This document shows, one piece after another, positions 25,993-36,075 of a stretch of DNA of 62,630 nt. The position numbers and the translations under genes were made by a program. Under the pieces are notes generated by a model. That model searched no databases. It saw only the letters and a program-made list of their open reading frames with translations, and was not told the DNA's origin. Within the stretch, counting starts at the first letter, position 1. Each line of letters starts with the position of its first letter. The DNA is from Flavobacteriales bacterium (GTDB taxonomy: Bacteria > Bacteroidota > Bacteroidia > Flavobacteriales > Flavobacteriaceae), in NCBI GenBank assembly GCA_011525015.1, contig WTJC01000002.1, forward strand, positions 1 to 62,630, given 5' to 3'.

Positions 25993-28272
25993 TTAATATT
26001 GAAACGACTTTTGTTGAATTATGGCATCATTAATTACAAAGGGCATCGGTATGGTTTGCTGCGGCCGATCCGAAACATTGAATTCAGGATGCGTTAATAG
26101 GTCATTTGAAATTTCGTTAATCGTTAGATTTAAAGCTTCGTTTTTATCGAACTGCAACAAGATTTTAGTGCTTGCTCCCTCGCTTAAGTAGTGCGTAAAT
26201 AAGCGCTTTCCTCTATAGGCTAAAAACAGGGGAGATAAGGGGCTTTCATTTACCTCAACATAATTGACCAAAGCACCTTCTGCAAAAACTTCGATACGAT
26301 GAACCTTTCTATGGTTTTTGATTTCGAATTCGAGCTGTCGAACATCTTCAATAATACTGTCTTTAGTCATCTGTAATTCAAAATCAGCAATCGCTTTTTC
26401 AGGAGCTGAATTTAGGTGTTGAAATCGAGAACCGTACTTGCTTGCAAATTGTGGTGTGTCATTAGAAGCGTTTGAATCATTGAAGTAGGATGCATTCCAA
26501 GGGTGAAGCACCTGATCATAGGTAGCCCAATACGCTCCATCCTCATTTTTTAAATAAACCAGACTTGTAGGCTTGGGACGCTCCTCGTTATAGCTTGAAT
26601 TAAGGTGTGCATTGCCCATTAATAGTCCAAACAAAACAAAGGCCAGTAGACTCCATTTTTTGTAGGCCCCCATTTGAAATACAACAGTGATACAAGCAAA
26701 AAACAATAGACTCACTAACAGACTTACGCTTACTAACATCGAAAGGCCAAGACCAACAGGAAACATCTCAATCATTGGAGTCAAAATCAGCACAGCTGGA
26801 ATGGTCAGTAGTTGAGGTATCCACTTGTGCTCTGGATAGTAATGAGTTAGCAGCAAGGTCACGCTCATAAAAAAGGGAATCCAAATAAAGAAGCTTGCGC
26901 CTGCCAAATAATACTGAAGAAGTCCAGCAATAATAATCCAAAGAAAGCTCATTACACTGAGTAGAACGTCTACATGTTTAGGGTCAAATTTAAATCGCCC
27001 TAAAATCAGCAATTGAATTCCTAAACTCAGGGCAACCACAGCCGCGATATATGACTTACCATTGTAGGTAAACCCGTGAAGCATGTCTTTATAAGAAGGG
27101 TAAAGACTTTGTATTACATCGTAGAAAAAATAGCCAATGATACCGTTGATAATAACAGTCAGGATAACATAAAGCGAAGCTTTGCCTAAAACAGACTTAG
27201 ACCATCCTCCAGTAGTATATCTTTTAAAGACAGCCCATCCAAAAAGTCCAAGAACAATCAGGAATAAGGGCCATATCAAAGCATTGTCGTAATGCACGAA
27301 ACCGATCGCAGGTAAATTGAAATAAACACGATCTCGCTCAGATTTTAAATCAGATAAATCGGCATTGCCGAAATACTGCAATAAGGGCATTAAATAAGTC
27401 TTTTGATGGGCTAAACTCTCTGCATCTAAGCGGTCGGCACGATCCAGGGCAGTGTGGTAATCAAAATGATCATCGATAAACGCAAAGTTAAAACCATCGA
27501 TGTCTTTATCTTCTCTAAAAACCGTCAGATCGGTATCGTTAGGCAAGAGTTTATAAATGCTATAGGCCAGTGAATTAGCCACAGGATGTGAAATGCCCGC
27601 TTGGGCAAAATGCTTTATGAGCTTGCTGTTTCCTTGGTTGGTTTCAATCAACATATAACTTGGACCGCCACTGCCTCTAGCTTCAAAATTTAAAACTAAG
27701 CCTACCTCTTCGGCCCAAGGGTGATTATTGGCGAATAAATCAGCTCCATTTAGACCTAATTCTTCAGCGTCTGTAAAGACAATAATAATGTCATTTTTAA
27801 GGGCCTCATTTGAGTTGAGAAGCGTACGAATACCTTCTAAAATAGTCGCCACACCACTGGCAGCGTCACTTGCTCCAAAGGAGGAGTGCGGTGAGCTGTC
27901 GTAATGTGAAAGCAGTAACAAGGCTTGTGCTGATTCTCCTGAACTTCCTTTAATTCGGCTAATGACATTGATGGGCTCAGACACATTGGCCCAATCACCG
28001 GAGGTGTATCCTTTTTGTAGCAGAACTTCTAAACCTAATTTTTCGAGTTCTTGAATTAAATATCCGCGAACATCAGAATGCGCTTCAAAACCCAATCCGT
28101 GCTCGCTTTGACTCATTTGTTCTACATGAGCAAAGGCGCGTTTGAGCGAATAGGCATCTGCAGCCACCTCTTCGTTGAGATCTGCTGAGGGAGTTAAGGT
28201 GTTAAGGCTGATAAATGCAGCCAAAAAAATAAGGAGTACACCTAAATTTTCTTTGAGTAGTCTGAAGGCCAT
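25993..28272 (-). CDS. membrane-anchored M28-family zinc aminopeptidase
   Basis: A 759-residue peptidase resembling the eukaryotic ERMP1/Fxna layout: an N-terminal membrane anchor, an M28 domain (about residues 60-310), then about eight membrane segments (about 330-560) and a C-terminal soluble domain. Zinc and catalytic residues are in LLSHYDSSP, GASDAASGVA, FTDAEELGLNGA, NFEARGSGGP and DYHTALD. It would process peptides outside the cytoplasm. The start overlaps the zinc-ribbon gene by 31 bases, so translation is likely coupled. Confidence 0.9.
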   Translation of the reverse strand: MAFRLLKENLGVLLIFLAAFISLNTLTPSADLNEEVAADAYSLKRAFAHVEQMSQSEHGLGFEAHSDVRGYLIQELEKLGLEVLLQKGYTSGDWANVSEPINVISRIKGSSGESAQALLLLSHYDSSPHSSFGASDAASGVATILEGIRTLLNSNEALKNDIIIVFTDAEELGLNGADLFANNHPWAEEVGLVLNFEARGSGGPSYMLIETNQGNSKLIKHFAQAGISHPVANSLAYSIYKLLPNDTDLTVFREDKDIDGFNFAFIDDHFDYHTALDRADRLDAESLAHQKTYLMPLLQYFGNADLSDLKSERDRVYFNLPAIGFVHYDNALIWPLFLIVLGLFGWAVFKRYTTGGWSKSVLGKASLYVILTVIINGIIGYFFYDVIQSLYPSYKDMLHGFTYNGKSYIAAVVALSLGIQLLILGRFKFDPKHVDVLLSVMSFLWIIIAGLLQYYLAGASFFIWIPFFMSVTLLLTHYYPEHKWIPQLLTIPAVLILTPMIEMFPVGLGLSMLVSVSLLVSLLFFACITVVFQMGAYKKWSLLAFVLFGLLMGNAHLNSSYNEERPKPTSLVYLKNEDGAYWATYDQVLHPWNASYFNDSNASNDTPQFASKYGSRFQHLNSAPEKAIADFELQMTKDSIIEDVRQLEFEIKNHRKVHRIEVFAEGALVNYVEVNESPLSPLFLAYRGKRLFTHYLSEGASTKILLQFDKNEALNLTINEISNDLLTHPEFNVSDRPQQTIPMPFVINDAIIQQKSFQY

Positions 28273-28634
28273 AATTGTGATTTAGTCGGTGATGTTTTTA
28301 CAAATTCTAGTTGGTTTTTATCAGATATACGGTAGGTCAAATCGTAGAGTTCAAATGTTATTTTTCCGGACTTTGCAAGCTTAACCCCGGTAACCTTAGT
28401 TGTTTCAAATCCAAGTAGTATCAATTCTCTTAGCTGCAGCTTGCTTTTGCCTGTTTTTGCGAATGTTTTTAAGATGGTATAGTTCTTTTTAAGACCTCGG
28501 TGAACATGGTTGTAGCGCTGGTTTCTTGTTCTATTCGCCTCATTGTGGTATTGAGTTCTACAACTGTCTGAACAAAAACGCTTGTCAATTCTACCTCTTA
28601 ATTCTTGTTCGCATTGCACACAAAATTGAATCAT
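28242..28634 (-). CDS. small zinc-ribbon protein
   Basis: A 130-residue cytosolic protein. An N-terminal treble-clef-like zinc ribbon is visible as CVQCEQEL, then FCSDSCRTQYHN, four metal-binding cysteines within 25 residues. The rest is basic and has a strand-rich tail (FELYDLTYRISDKNQ) and no known motif. A Cys4 ribbon on a basic protein suggests nucleic-acid binding. It overlaps the M28 peptidase gene by 31 bases. Confidence 0.8.
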   Translation of the reverse strand: MIQFCVQCEQELRGRIDKRFCSDSCRTQYHNEANRTRNQRYNHVHRGLKKNYTILKTFAKTGKSKLQLRELILLGFETTKVTGVKLAKSGKITFELYDLTYRISDKNQLEFVKTSPTKSQLWPSDYSKKI

Positions 28635-28650
28635 TTTTGGTTAAAACATA

Positions 28651-28687
28651 ACATCCCTCTCTGCAGCTTTAAAACAGAAAGGGATGT
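28651..28687 (-). terminator. hairpin terminator after BNR-repeat gene
   Basis: A 13-base stem with one mismatch (28651-28663 with 28675-28687, core ACATCCCT/AGGGATGT) around an 11-base loop. It starts six bases past the stop of the 28694-31804 gene and is followed on that strand by a T-rich stretch. Confidence 0.6.
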
Positions 28688-28693
28688 GCTTTT

Positions 28694-31600
28694 TTACTCT
28701 TCTGTGCTCAAGGGTTGTACCGCTGCTTTTAAGTAAGCGGCATTAAACTTAGCAATAGCTTCATCAATACTTTTTTTCTCATCGGCTAAGGCGTTCCACT
28801 GATCGCTGAGGTCTTCGAATCGCTCCTGTGCACCCTGTGTAGGTTCAGGATCGTCAGAGTCGATATAAGACTTTAAATAAATCATGTCTGCTCCAAGCTT
28901 ATTGTGAAAATTGATCACATCTTGAAAGGTTTTTTGTTTAGGCTGGATGATTTTTTCTTCCCAAACCACGATTTTATCCATAAGATCTTGAGCTTCAGAC
29001 GACAATTCATCACCTTCATCAAGACGTTTTTGCGCCCATTTGAGTTCTTTTTTTACCGTTCGAACGTAATTGACTTCATCGTGCATTTGAGTGAGCATTT
29101 GATCGAGCGCACTGAGCATAGCTTCCTGCGATTGGTAGGCGGCCAATGGAGCTTCAACTCTTGGATCTGCTTGAAGATCCAAAGTTGTACTTTGCATTTC
29201 TTCACCGATATAGAGCTTTAGCGTATATTCTCCAGGTGCGGCATTGGCACCACTGAGACCTCCAAAAACAAAGATGTTTTCTAAGCTTGGTAGGGGTTCA
29301 TGTCTCAAATCCCAATGAAAACGATGGTAGCCTTCGGTATTTTTAAGACTCAAAGGTTTACTCGGACCTCCGGGCCAGGTTTTGAACTTTTCAGGAGCTT
29401 CACTGCTGTACGTTCTGATGAGATCTCCTTTACTGTTGAGCACTTCAACCCTAACGTCTTTTTCAGCATCTGCTGCGGTGAGGTAATAATCGATAATGGC
29501 CCCTGGAAGCGGATTGGTTCCTTGGGTTGTTGATCTGCTCTGACCCCCCATAATTCTGTAGGTGGTCTTCGGACTGAACAGTTGACTTACAGAAGTATCG
29601 TCAGCAGCTTGTAGAAATCCAAGGTCGTCTAAGATCCAAAACGATCTTCCCGCAGTAGCGGCCACCAAGTCGTTGTCTGCAATGGTTAAGTCATTGATTG
29701 GAACTACTGGTAGGTTCAATTGAAATGCATTCCATTGATCTCCTCCGTCTGTACTTACAAACAATCCTGTTTCTGTTCCGGCATAGAGCAGTCCTTTACG
29801 AATGGGATCTTCTCTAACCACGCGCACAAAAGTGTGCTCACCCTCAATACCATCGGTGATAAGTTTCCATTTTTTACCGTAATCAGTGGTTTTGAAAATA
29901 TAAGGCGTGAGGTCCATATTTTTATATCCCATCACTGCGATATAGGCGGTTGCAGCATCGTGAGGAGATACCTCTATGCTGTTGACGATATAATTTGAAA
30001 TTCCTTTTGGAGTTACGTTTTTCCAAGTTTTTCCTCCATCTTGAGTGAGGTGCACTAGACCGTCGTCTGATCCAGCCCAAAGCACGCCTTGCTCGTGTTG
30101 AGAGGCTGTTAAAGACATCAAGGTATTGTAGTTTTCGCCTCCAGCACCCTCATTGGTGAACGGACCACCTCCTTCATTGTGCTTGTCTTTTTCATCTCGA
30201 GTAAGGTCTGGGCTGATTACGGCCCAAGATTGTCCTTTATCAGTGCTTTTAAAGACGACATTACCTGCATGATAGATGACACTCGCATCAAAAGGATCGA
30301 CCAAAAGAGGTGCATTCCAGTTGTAACGGTATTTAAAAGTGCTCGGATATTTTCCTAATCCTAATTCGGGATATTCTTTAATTTCTTTGTGTGTGGATGA
30401 TTTTACATTAAATCGTTCGAGTATACCTTGGTAACATCCTCCATAGAGTATTTCAGGATTGTCAGGGTCAAAAGCGATAAAGGCACTTTCACAACCCGGA
30501 CCCGAAAACCAATCTTTGTGGTCTATTCCTCCATCATCGGTTCGACTCGCGATGGCTACAGAACTGTTGTCTTGTTGTCCACCATATACGTAATAAGGTA
30601 TTTTTCGATCCGCAATTACCCTGTAAAATTGTGCCGTAGGTTGATTGGATTGGGTGCTCCAGCTCATCCCTCCATTATTGGAAATATTGGCTCCCCCATC
30701 ATTGGAGTTAATCATTACTGAATTATTCTCAGGGTGAATCCACAGGTGATGGTTATCTCCGTGAGGTGTTCCCACGGGTTTAAAGGTTTTTCCTCCATCA
30801 ATGGATTTTAACATCGGGGCATTCAATACATAGACGGTGTTTTCATCTTGCGTATCTGCGAAAATTTCCATGTAGTACCAAGATCTGGTAATTAGGATAC
30901 GATCTTTACTGGTTTGTGTCCATGATTTTCCCTGGTTGTCAGAGCGGTATACGCCTCCTTTTTCACCCTCGGCTTCAATGACGGCAAAGATTCGATTTGA
31001 ATTCGCTCTAGAAACAGAGATACCCGATTTACCCATCATTTCAGGAAGACCCGAGCTCATTTTAGTCCAATTCATTCCGCCGTCTACAGACTTGTAGAGG
31101 CCAGAACCAGCACCTCCAGATTCCATTTTCCATGGATACCTTCTATGATCCCACATCGAAGCGTAGAGTACCAAAGGATTGTTCATATCCATGGTCAAAG
31201 AAGAAGCGCCGGTGCGCTCATCCACATACAGCACTTTCGACCAACTCTTTCCTCCATCTTGACTTTTGTAGATGCCTCGGTCTTCAGAGTCTCCATATTG
31301 CGCTCCTTGAACGGCGACATAAACCACATCAGGGTTGCTGGGATGAATAATGACATCAGAGATGTGTCTACTGTTATCGAGTCCAAGGTGCGTCCAGCTT
31401 TGGCCTGCATCCATAGATTTGTACATACCATCTCCCATAGAGGTCATGACCCCTCGAGCTGGGTGTTCTCCCATGCCGACATAAACCACATTAGGATCTG
31501 ATTCAGAAACTGCAATAGCTCCCACAGTACCTGTTTTTAGAAATCCATCGGAGATGTTTTTCCAGTTTAAACCATCGTCGGTGGTCTTCCAAATACCACC

Positions 31601-31804
31601 TCCAGTGGATCCCATATAATAGGTGTGGGCTTGTTTGAGTACCCCAGTTGAAGCCACACTTCGGCCTCCTCTAAAGGGCCCAATATTTCTCCAGCTCATT
31701 CCTTGAAATGACGCATTGCTTAAGGATTCACTAGTGACTTCTTGACCGAAAGTAAAACTCGCAATCAAGCTAAGTGTCAATGTAAGTAAGCCTCTTGATT
31801 TCAT
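28694..31804 (-). CDS. secreted VPS10/BNR-repeat (sialidase-like propeller) protein
   Basis: Secreted 1036-residue protein with a signal peptide (residues 1-20, ending FTFG-QE). About ten Asp-box repeats (SxDxGxxW: TTDDGLNWKN, SMDAGQSWTH, SVDGGMNWTK, SIDGGKTFKP, TQDGGKTWKN and others) form two or more beta-propellers up to roughly residue 690. An immunoglobulin-like region follows, then a coiled helical tail (about 890-1030). This sortilin-like/WD40-type family is widespread in marine Bacteroidota, often annotated glycosyl hydrolase, but no sialidase catalytic residues are evident. Binding or scaffolding is more likely than catalysis. It stands alone, between ssb (divergent) and a hairpin. 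Confidence 0.88.
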   Translation of the reverse strand: MKSRGLLTLTLSLIASFTFGQEVTSESLSNASFQGMSWRNIGPFRGGRSVASTGVLKQAHTYYMGSTGGGIWKTTDDGLNWKNISDGFLKTGTVGAIAVSESDPNVVYVGMGEHPARGVMTSMGDGMYKSMDAGQSWTHLGLDNSRHISDVIIHPSNPDVVYVAVQGAQYGDSEDRGIYKSQDGGKSWSKVLYVDERTGASSLTMDMNNPLVLYASMWDHRRYPWKMESGGAGSGLYKSVDGGMNWTKMSSGLPEMMGKSGISVSRANSNRIFAVIEAEGEKGGVYRSDNQGKSWTQTSKDRILITRSWYYMEIFADTQDENTVYVLNAPMLKSIDGGKTFKPVGTPHGDNHHLWIHPENNSVMINSNDGGANISNNGGMSWSTQSNQPTAQFYRVIADRKIPYYVYGGQQDNSSVAIASRTDDGGIDHKDWFSGPGCESAFIAFDPDNPEILYGGCYQGILERFNVKSSTHKEIKEYPELGLGKYPSTFKYRYNWNAPLLVDPFDASVIYHAGNVVFKSTDKGQSWAVISPDLTRDEKDKHNEGGGPFTNEGAGGENYNTLMSLTASQHEQGVLWAGSDDGLVHLTQDGGKTWKNVTPKGISNYIVNSIEVSPHDAATAYIAVMGYKNMDLTPYIFKTTDYGKKWKLITDGIEGEHTFVRVVREDPIRKGLLYAGTETGLFVSTDGGDQWNAFQLNLPVVPINDLTIADNDLVAATAGRSFWILDDLGFLQAADDTSVSQLFSPKTTYRIMGGQSRSTTQGTNPLPGAIIDYYLTAADAEKDVRVEVLNSKGDLIRTYSSEAPEKFKTWPGGPSKPLSLKNTEGYHRFHWDLRHEPLPSLENIFVFGGLSGANAAPGEYTLKLYIGEEMQSTTLDLQADPRVEAPLAAYQSQEAMLSALDQMLTQMHDEVNYVRTVKKELKWAQKRLDEGDELSSEAQDLMDKIVVWEEKIIQPKQKTFQDVINFHNKLGADMIYLKSYIDSDDPEPTQGAQERFEDLSDQWNALADEKKSIDEAIAKFNAAYLKAAVQPLSTEE

Positions 31805-31926
31805 AGTATTTATCTTGTTTAGTAGTTATTGCATTAGTTTCTTAAATATATAAAAACGTTTGTACATGTTTAAATGACGGCTACAGCGATATTCAATTCA
31901 GACCTTTCGAAAAAAATAGTTTAAAC

Positions 31927-32286
31927 ATGAATGCATTAAAAAACAAAGTACAGTTGATTGGTTACGTTGGTAATGACCCTGAAGTATCAGAATTGAAAAG
32001 TGGCAAAAAAAAGGCAAAGTTTTCTATGGCTACCAATGAATCCTATACCAATTCCGAAGGCGAATTGATTACAGATACCCAATGGCACTATATTGTTGCT
32101 TGGGAAAAGCTTGCGCAAATTGTAGAAAAGTACATTCGCAAAGGAAAAGAGATTGCCGTTGAAGGTAAGCTTCAAACACGCTCGTATGAAGATGTTAAGG
32201 GTGAGCGAAAATTCATCACTGAAGTAAAGTGCAGTGAGGTTTTGTTGTTGGGTAAACCTGTAGAAAAAGAATTGATTGAAGAATAG
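31927..32286 (+). CDS. ssb: single-stranded DNA-binding protein, short form
   Basis: An OB-fold SSB of 119 residues: MNALKNKVQLIGYVGNDPEV at the start and the usual THWHxIVAWEKLA-type segment (TQWHYIVAWEKLA). It lacks the Gly/Pro-rich linker and acidic DDDxPF-type tip that recruits repair enzymes, so it is probably an accessory SSB, with a full-length one elsewhere. Its stop abuts the convergent HDAC-family gene exactly. Confidence 0.92.
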   Translation: MNALKNKVQLIGYVGNDPEVSELKSGKKKAKFSMATNESYTNSEGELITDTQWHYIVAWEKLAQIVEKYIRKGKEIAVEGKLQTRSYEDVKGERKFITEVKCSEVLLLGKPVEKELIEE

Positions 32287-33189
32287 TTATGCAAAAATAC
32301 GGTGTGCCTCTCTGAAGGTGTTGGTATGAGCGTCAACGATAGTTCTGAGTTGGGGAGAATAACCTCCTCCCATAGATATTTGAACTGGAATTTGATGGTG
32401 TTTTGCGTATGACAGCACTAATGCGTCTCGTCTTTTACAGGCTTGAATACTGAGATTGAGTTTACCGAGTTTGTCTGACTCGAGTATATCAACCCCACTT
32501 AGGTAAAAGATGAACTGAGGTGCAAATTTTTGATGAATTTCTTTGAGGTGCTGTTCAAGTAATTGAAGATAGGCTTCATCACTGATTGAACTGTCGAGTT
32601 CAACATCTAAATCAGATTGTTCTTTTTTAAAGGGATAATTGGCCTTGCCATGCATAGAAAAGGTAAAAACTTCGGGCACTGTTGAAAATATCTCGGCAGT
32701 GCCATTTCCTTGATGAACGTCTAAATCTATGATGGCCACTCTTTGGGCTATTCCTTGGTCTAAGACATACTGAGCAGCAATGGCCTGATCATTAAAGAAG
32801 CAAAAGGCCTCTGCACGATCACTAAAAGCGTGATGTGTTCCGCCGGCAATGTTCATAGAGACGCCACTTTCAATAGCGTAATGCACATTATTTATGGTTC
32901 CTTGTGCAATGATTTGTTCGCGATCTACGAGTGCTTGACTTAAGGGAAATCCTGATTTGCGTATTTCTTGTTTAGACAATTGTAGCGACAGCAATTTATC
33001 GATATACGCTTGAGTGTGCACTCTGGAGACTTTATCTAGTGCAATTTTGTCTGGGGCAAAAAAGTTTTCGCTTTGAAATAGACCTTCGTACAGGAGTTGC
33101 TCCGGTAGTAAGCGATATTTATCCATCGGAAATCTATGACCTTCAGGAAGGTCGAGGTAGTAGCAAGGGTGATACGCAATACGTATCAT
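32287..33189 (-). CDS. histone deacetylase-family (acetoin utilisation-type) hydrolase
   Basis: Zinc-dependent deacylase of the arginase/HDAC fold, 300 residues. GGTHHAF supplies the tandem catalytic histidines, DLDVHQGNGTAEIF holds the zinc Asp and His, and the GGGYSP loop is present near the C-terminus. Bacterial members deacetylate small molecules such as polyamines or acetyl-lysine proteins. It shares one base with the metG stop (TAATG), so it is translationally coupled to metG, although no functional link is known. Confidence 0.93.
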   Translation of the reverse strand: MIRIAYHPCYYLDLPEGHRFPMDKYRLLPEQLLYEGLFQSENFFAPDKIALDKVSRVHTQAYIDKLLSLQLSKQEIRKSGFPLSQALVDREQIIAQGTINNVHYAIESGVSMNIAGGTHHAFSDRAEAFCFFNDQAIAAQYVLDQGIAQRVAIIDLDVHQGNGTAEIFSTVPEVFTFSMHGKANYPFKKEQSDLDVELDSSISDEAYLQLLEQHLKEIHQKFAPQFIFYLSGVDILESDKLGKLNLSIQACKRRDALVLSYAKHHQIPVQISMGGGYSPQLRTIVDAHTNTFREAHRIFA

Positions 33190-35258
33190 TAAGTGATATC
33201 GCTTCCAGCAGGAATATCATCCTGATCAGGATTTACAAAAACAAGTTCACCTTTTGCATTCTCTGTCATAAGTATCATTCCTTGGCTTTCAACGCCGCGT
33301 AATTTTCGAGGAGCCAAGTTGGCGACAAGGGTTACCTGCTTACCAACAATTTCACTTGGTTCGAAATGTTGGGCTATTCCAGAGACTACCGTTCTTTTTT
33401 CAATACCAAGATCAACCTGCAGAACTAATAGTTTATCTGCTTTTGGCATTTTTTCAGCACTGATGATGTGGCCTACGCGTAAATCTAATTTTGAGAAGTC
33501 ATCAAATTTGATTGTGGGTTTTATTTCAGCTATAGCTGTTTGATTTTGTTCAGAGGCGTTTTCCAATTTTGTATTGTTTAGTTTTTCCAATTGCTTTTCG
33601 ATTTCACTATCTTCTATTTTTCGAAATAAAAGTTGATTTTCATTGAGTCTTGTACCGCTTTTAATCAGCTGTGATTCTTGAGCGACTTCATTCCAATGAA
33701 TTTGAGTGTGCTCTAGGCCTAAAATACCTTTTAGTTTGGCTGAGGTAAAAGGCAAGAAGGGTTCGCTCAGTACTGCAAGGGCACCGACGATCTGAATTGC
33801 CGTATACATGATCTGAGCCACCTGATCTGGCTCTGTTTTAATGCGTTTCCAAGGCTCAGCATCTGCCAAATACTTATTGCCAAAACGCGCGAGATTCATG
33901 AGCTCACCTAAGGCTTCTCTAAATCGGTAACGATTCAAAGAAGATTCTATTTTTGAAGGAAAGTCCTTGAGTTGAGCCAAAATTTCTAATTCGTGCGCAT
34001 TTAATTCTTGAACTTCAGGAACACTTCCGTCATAATATTTATGCATCAAGACCACAACGCGATTCACAAAGTTTCCGAATATGGCGACTAATTCATTATT
34101 GTTTCGCGCTTGAAAGTCTTTCCATGTAAAATCGTTGTCTTTGGTTTCAGGTGCATTTGCAGTGAGTGCATAACGCAAAACATCTTGCATGCCTTCAAAC
34201 TCTTCAAGGTATTCATGCAGCCAAACAGCCCAGTTTTTAGAAGTGGATAATTTTTGACCTTCAAGATTTAAAAATTCATTGGCGGGAACCTGTGTAGGTA
34301 AAATATAATCCCCCTTTGCTTTTAAAATACTCGGGAAGATGATGCAGTGAAAGACGATATTGTCCTTACCAATAAAATGCACTAATTCTGTTTTTTCATC
34401 CTTCCAATAGGGTTGCCAATCTTTACCTTCACGTTCAGCCCATTCTTTGGTAGAGGATATATAACCAATCGGGGCTTCAAACCAAACGTAGAGCACTTTT
34501 TGAGTTCCTTCATACTGAGCTGGTACGGGGATTCCCCAATCTAAATCTCGGGTTACGGCTCTAGGTTTAAGCCCGTCATCGATCCAAGATTTACACTGAC
34601 CGTAAACGTTGGGTTTCCAGTCTTCTTTGTGCTCTTCGAGAATCCAGTCTTTTAAAAATCCTTCAAAATTGTTGAGCGGTAAGAACCAATGTTTTGTTTT
34701 TTTCAAACTGGGTTTGCTACCACTAAGCGTTGAAGTCGGATTGATGAGATCTGTAGCATTAAGTGAAGTTCCACATTTTTCGCATTGATCACCGTAGGCT
34801 TCAGGACTCTCACATTTTGGACAAGTACCCGTTACAAAACGATCCGCCAGAAACTGCTGCGCCTGTTCATCGTAAAGTTGTTCGGAAACTTGCTCTTCAA
34901 AGACCCCTTTTTCATGGAGTTCTTTAAAAAATTCAGAGGCTGTTTCGTGATGAATGGCTCTTGAAGTTCTTGAATAGTTGTCAAAGGTTATTCCAAAGCG
35001 CTCAAAAGATTCTCGAATCATCTTGTCATAAGTGTCGATAATAGCTTGAGGTTCCTTTCCTTCTTTTTTGGCGCGCATAGGAATAGCTACGCCGTGTTCA
35101 TCACTTCCACAAATGAAAGCGACATCTTTATCTTTTTGTCTTAGATAACGACTAAATATATCTGCAGGTACATAGACTCCGGCTAAATGTCCAATATGTA
35201 TAGGGCCATTAGTATAGGGTAGTGCAGCGGTTATGGTGTATCTATTCTTCAGTTTCAT
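33189..35258 (-). CDS. metG: methionyl-tRNA synthetase with C-terminal tRNA-binding domain
   Basis: Charges tRNA-Met. Class I signature HIGHLAG near residue 20, a zinc knuckle [18 protein letters not shown], the KLSTSKNW loop (KMSKS variant), and a C-terminal Trbp111-like OB domain from about residue 585 ([24 protein letters not shown]). I place the start at 35258 ([18 protein letters not shown]), with GAAGGA about eight bases upstream, rather than at 35306, whose extra 16 residues are not family-like. Predicted length 689 residues fits Flavobacteriia. The protein probably dimerises through the C-terminal domain. Confidence 0.96.
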   Translation of the reverse strand: MKLKNRYTITAALPYTNGPIHIGHLAGVYVPADIFSRYLRQKDKDVAFICGSDEHGVAIPMRAKKEGKEPQAIIDTYDKMIRESFERFGITFDNYSRTSRAIHHETASEFFKELHEKGVFEEQVSEQLYDEQAQQFLADRFVTGTCPKCESPEAYGDQCEKCGTSLNATDLINPTSTLSGSKPSLKKTKHWFLPLNNFEGFLKDWILEEHKEDWKPNVYGQCKSWIDDGLKPRAVTRDLDWGIPVPAQYEGTQKVLYVWFEAPIGYISSTKEWAEREGKDWQPYWKDEKTELVHFIGKDNIVFHCIIFPSILKAKGDYILPTQVPANEFLNLEGQKLSTSKNWAVWLHEYLEEFEGMQDVLRYALTANAPETKDNDFTWKDFQARNNNELVAIFGNFVNRVVVLMHKYYDGSVPEVQELNAHELEILAQLKDFPSKIESSLNRYRFREALGELMNLARFGNKYLADAEPWKRIKTEPDQVAQIMYTAIQIVGALAVLSEPFLPFTSAKLKGILGLEHTQIHWNEVAQESQLIKSGTRLNENQLLFRKIEDSEIEKQLEKLNNTKLENASEQNQTAIAEIKPTIKFDDFSKLDLRVGHIISAEKMPKADKLLVLQVDLGIEKRTVVSGIAQHFEPSEIVGKQVTLVANLAPRKLRGVESQGMILMTENAKGELVFVNPDQDDIPAGSDIT

Positions 35259-35327
35259 AGAAGTGTCCTTCAATTCATCTTTGATTGGCAGTTCAAAAAT
35301 AGACAATTCTAATGCTTTACAAGAGGC

Positions 35328-35543
35328 TTAAAGGTTATCGGCACAACTTCCTTGTTCATAAGACAGAATTCCAAATGCTGTTGCGGTACAGGCATTGCCA
35401 TAAGTAACCCCATTACAGCCGCAGACGGGATCAAAAATAGCAGGGCAGGGTATATCAAAGCGGGGAGTGCCTTGACATTCATCTTTATCTTCACTACAGG
35501 CCAATAGAAAAAGTAGAGCGAAGAGTGCAAGCGTTTTTTTCAT
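35328..35543 (-). CDS. small Kazal-type lipoprotein
   Basis: A 71-residue lipoprotein: leader MKKTLALFALLFLLAC with lipid cysteine 16, then a single Kazal-like domain, CPAIFDPVCGCNGVTYGNAC through YEQGSC, with the six-cysteine pattern of serine-protease inhibitors. I chose the start at 35543; the longer start adds nine residues before an ordinary leader. It could guard the cell surface against proteases, by analogy only. Confidence 0.85.
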   Translation of the reverse strand: MKKTLALFALLFLLACSEDKDECQGTPRFDIPCPAIFDPVCGCNGVTYGNACTATAFGILSYEQGSCADNL

Positions 35544-35670
35544 ATGGTGTTTACAGTTTGTGACACACAATGATACTAAAATCGTCTTAGAATAGAATGT
35601 TCTGTTTAAGTATACGTTTATAAGCGTTTATCATACGAGAAATAATAGAAGCTTGGCCGAACTTTAGCTT

Positions 35671-36033
35671 GTGCTAAAAACAAAAATTGGTCTAAAAGGT
35701 GAAGAAATAGCGAAGGCGTATTTGCAAAAAAACAAGGTGTGTATTCTAAAAGAAGACTATCGCTTTTTAAAATGCCAAGTAGACCTTATTGGACTTTATC
35801 AAAATCGAATTATTGCCTATGAAGTAAAAACAACGCAAGACCCAACTTATGAAGAGCATCTGATCTATAGATTGTCGGCAAGGCAACTTCAGCGCATTCA
35901 GAAGGCGACATTTCACTTTATGAAAACCCATGGAATCTATAAAGAAATGCAGGTTGATTTTTTGGGTATAACCCTGGTTGATCAAGTATCGAGCATTCAA
36001 CATATAGCAGATATACAGTACTTTATCGGATAG
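35671..36033 (+). CDS. YraN (UPF0102)-like nuclease-fold protein
   Basis: A 120-residue protein with a GTG start. The restriction-endonuclease-like core is visible: GLKGEEIAKAYLQK at the N-terminus, then CQVDLIGLYQNRIIAYEVKTTQD, where D, E and K match the PD-(D/E)xK layout. The usual GEIDLI reads CQVDLI here. YraN proteins have no firmly established role, perhaps DNA repair or recombination. The gene stands alone, 43 bases before the next one. Confidence 0.8.
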   Translation: MLKTKIGLKGEEIAKAYLQKNKVCILKEDYRFLKCQVDLIGLYQNRIIAYEVKTTQDPTYEEHLIYRLSARQLQRIQKATFHFMKTHGIYKEMQVDFLGITLVDQVSSIQHIADIQYFIG

Positions 36034-36075
36034 TTGTTATTTTTGTAACAAATTCGAAAAAATAACACAAACTGT

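Noticed and set aside
28904-29221. Plus-strand ORFs inside the BNR-repeat gene
   Set aside because: Antisense shadows with low-complexity Phe/Leu-rich translations and no motifs.
35309-35530. Separate 73-residue minus-strand ORF
   Set aside because: It is a shifted-frame shadow of the Kazal lipoprotein; the Kazal frame has the leader and the cysteine pattern.
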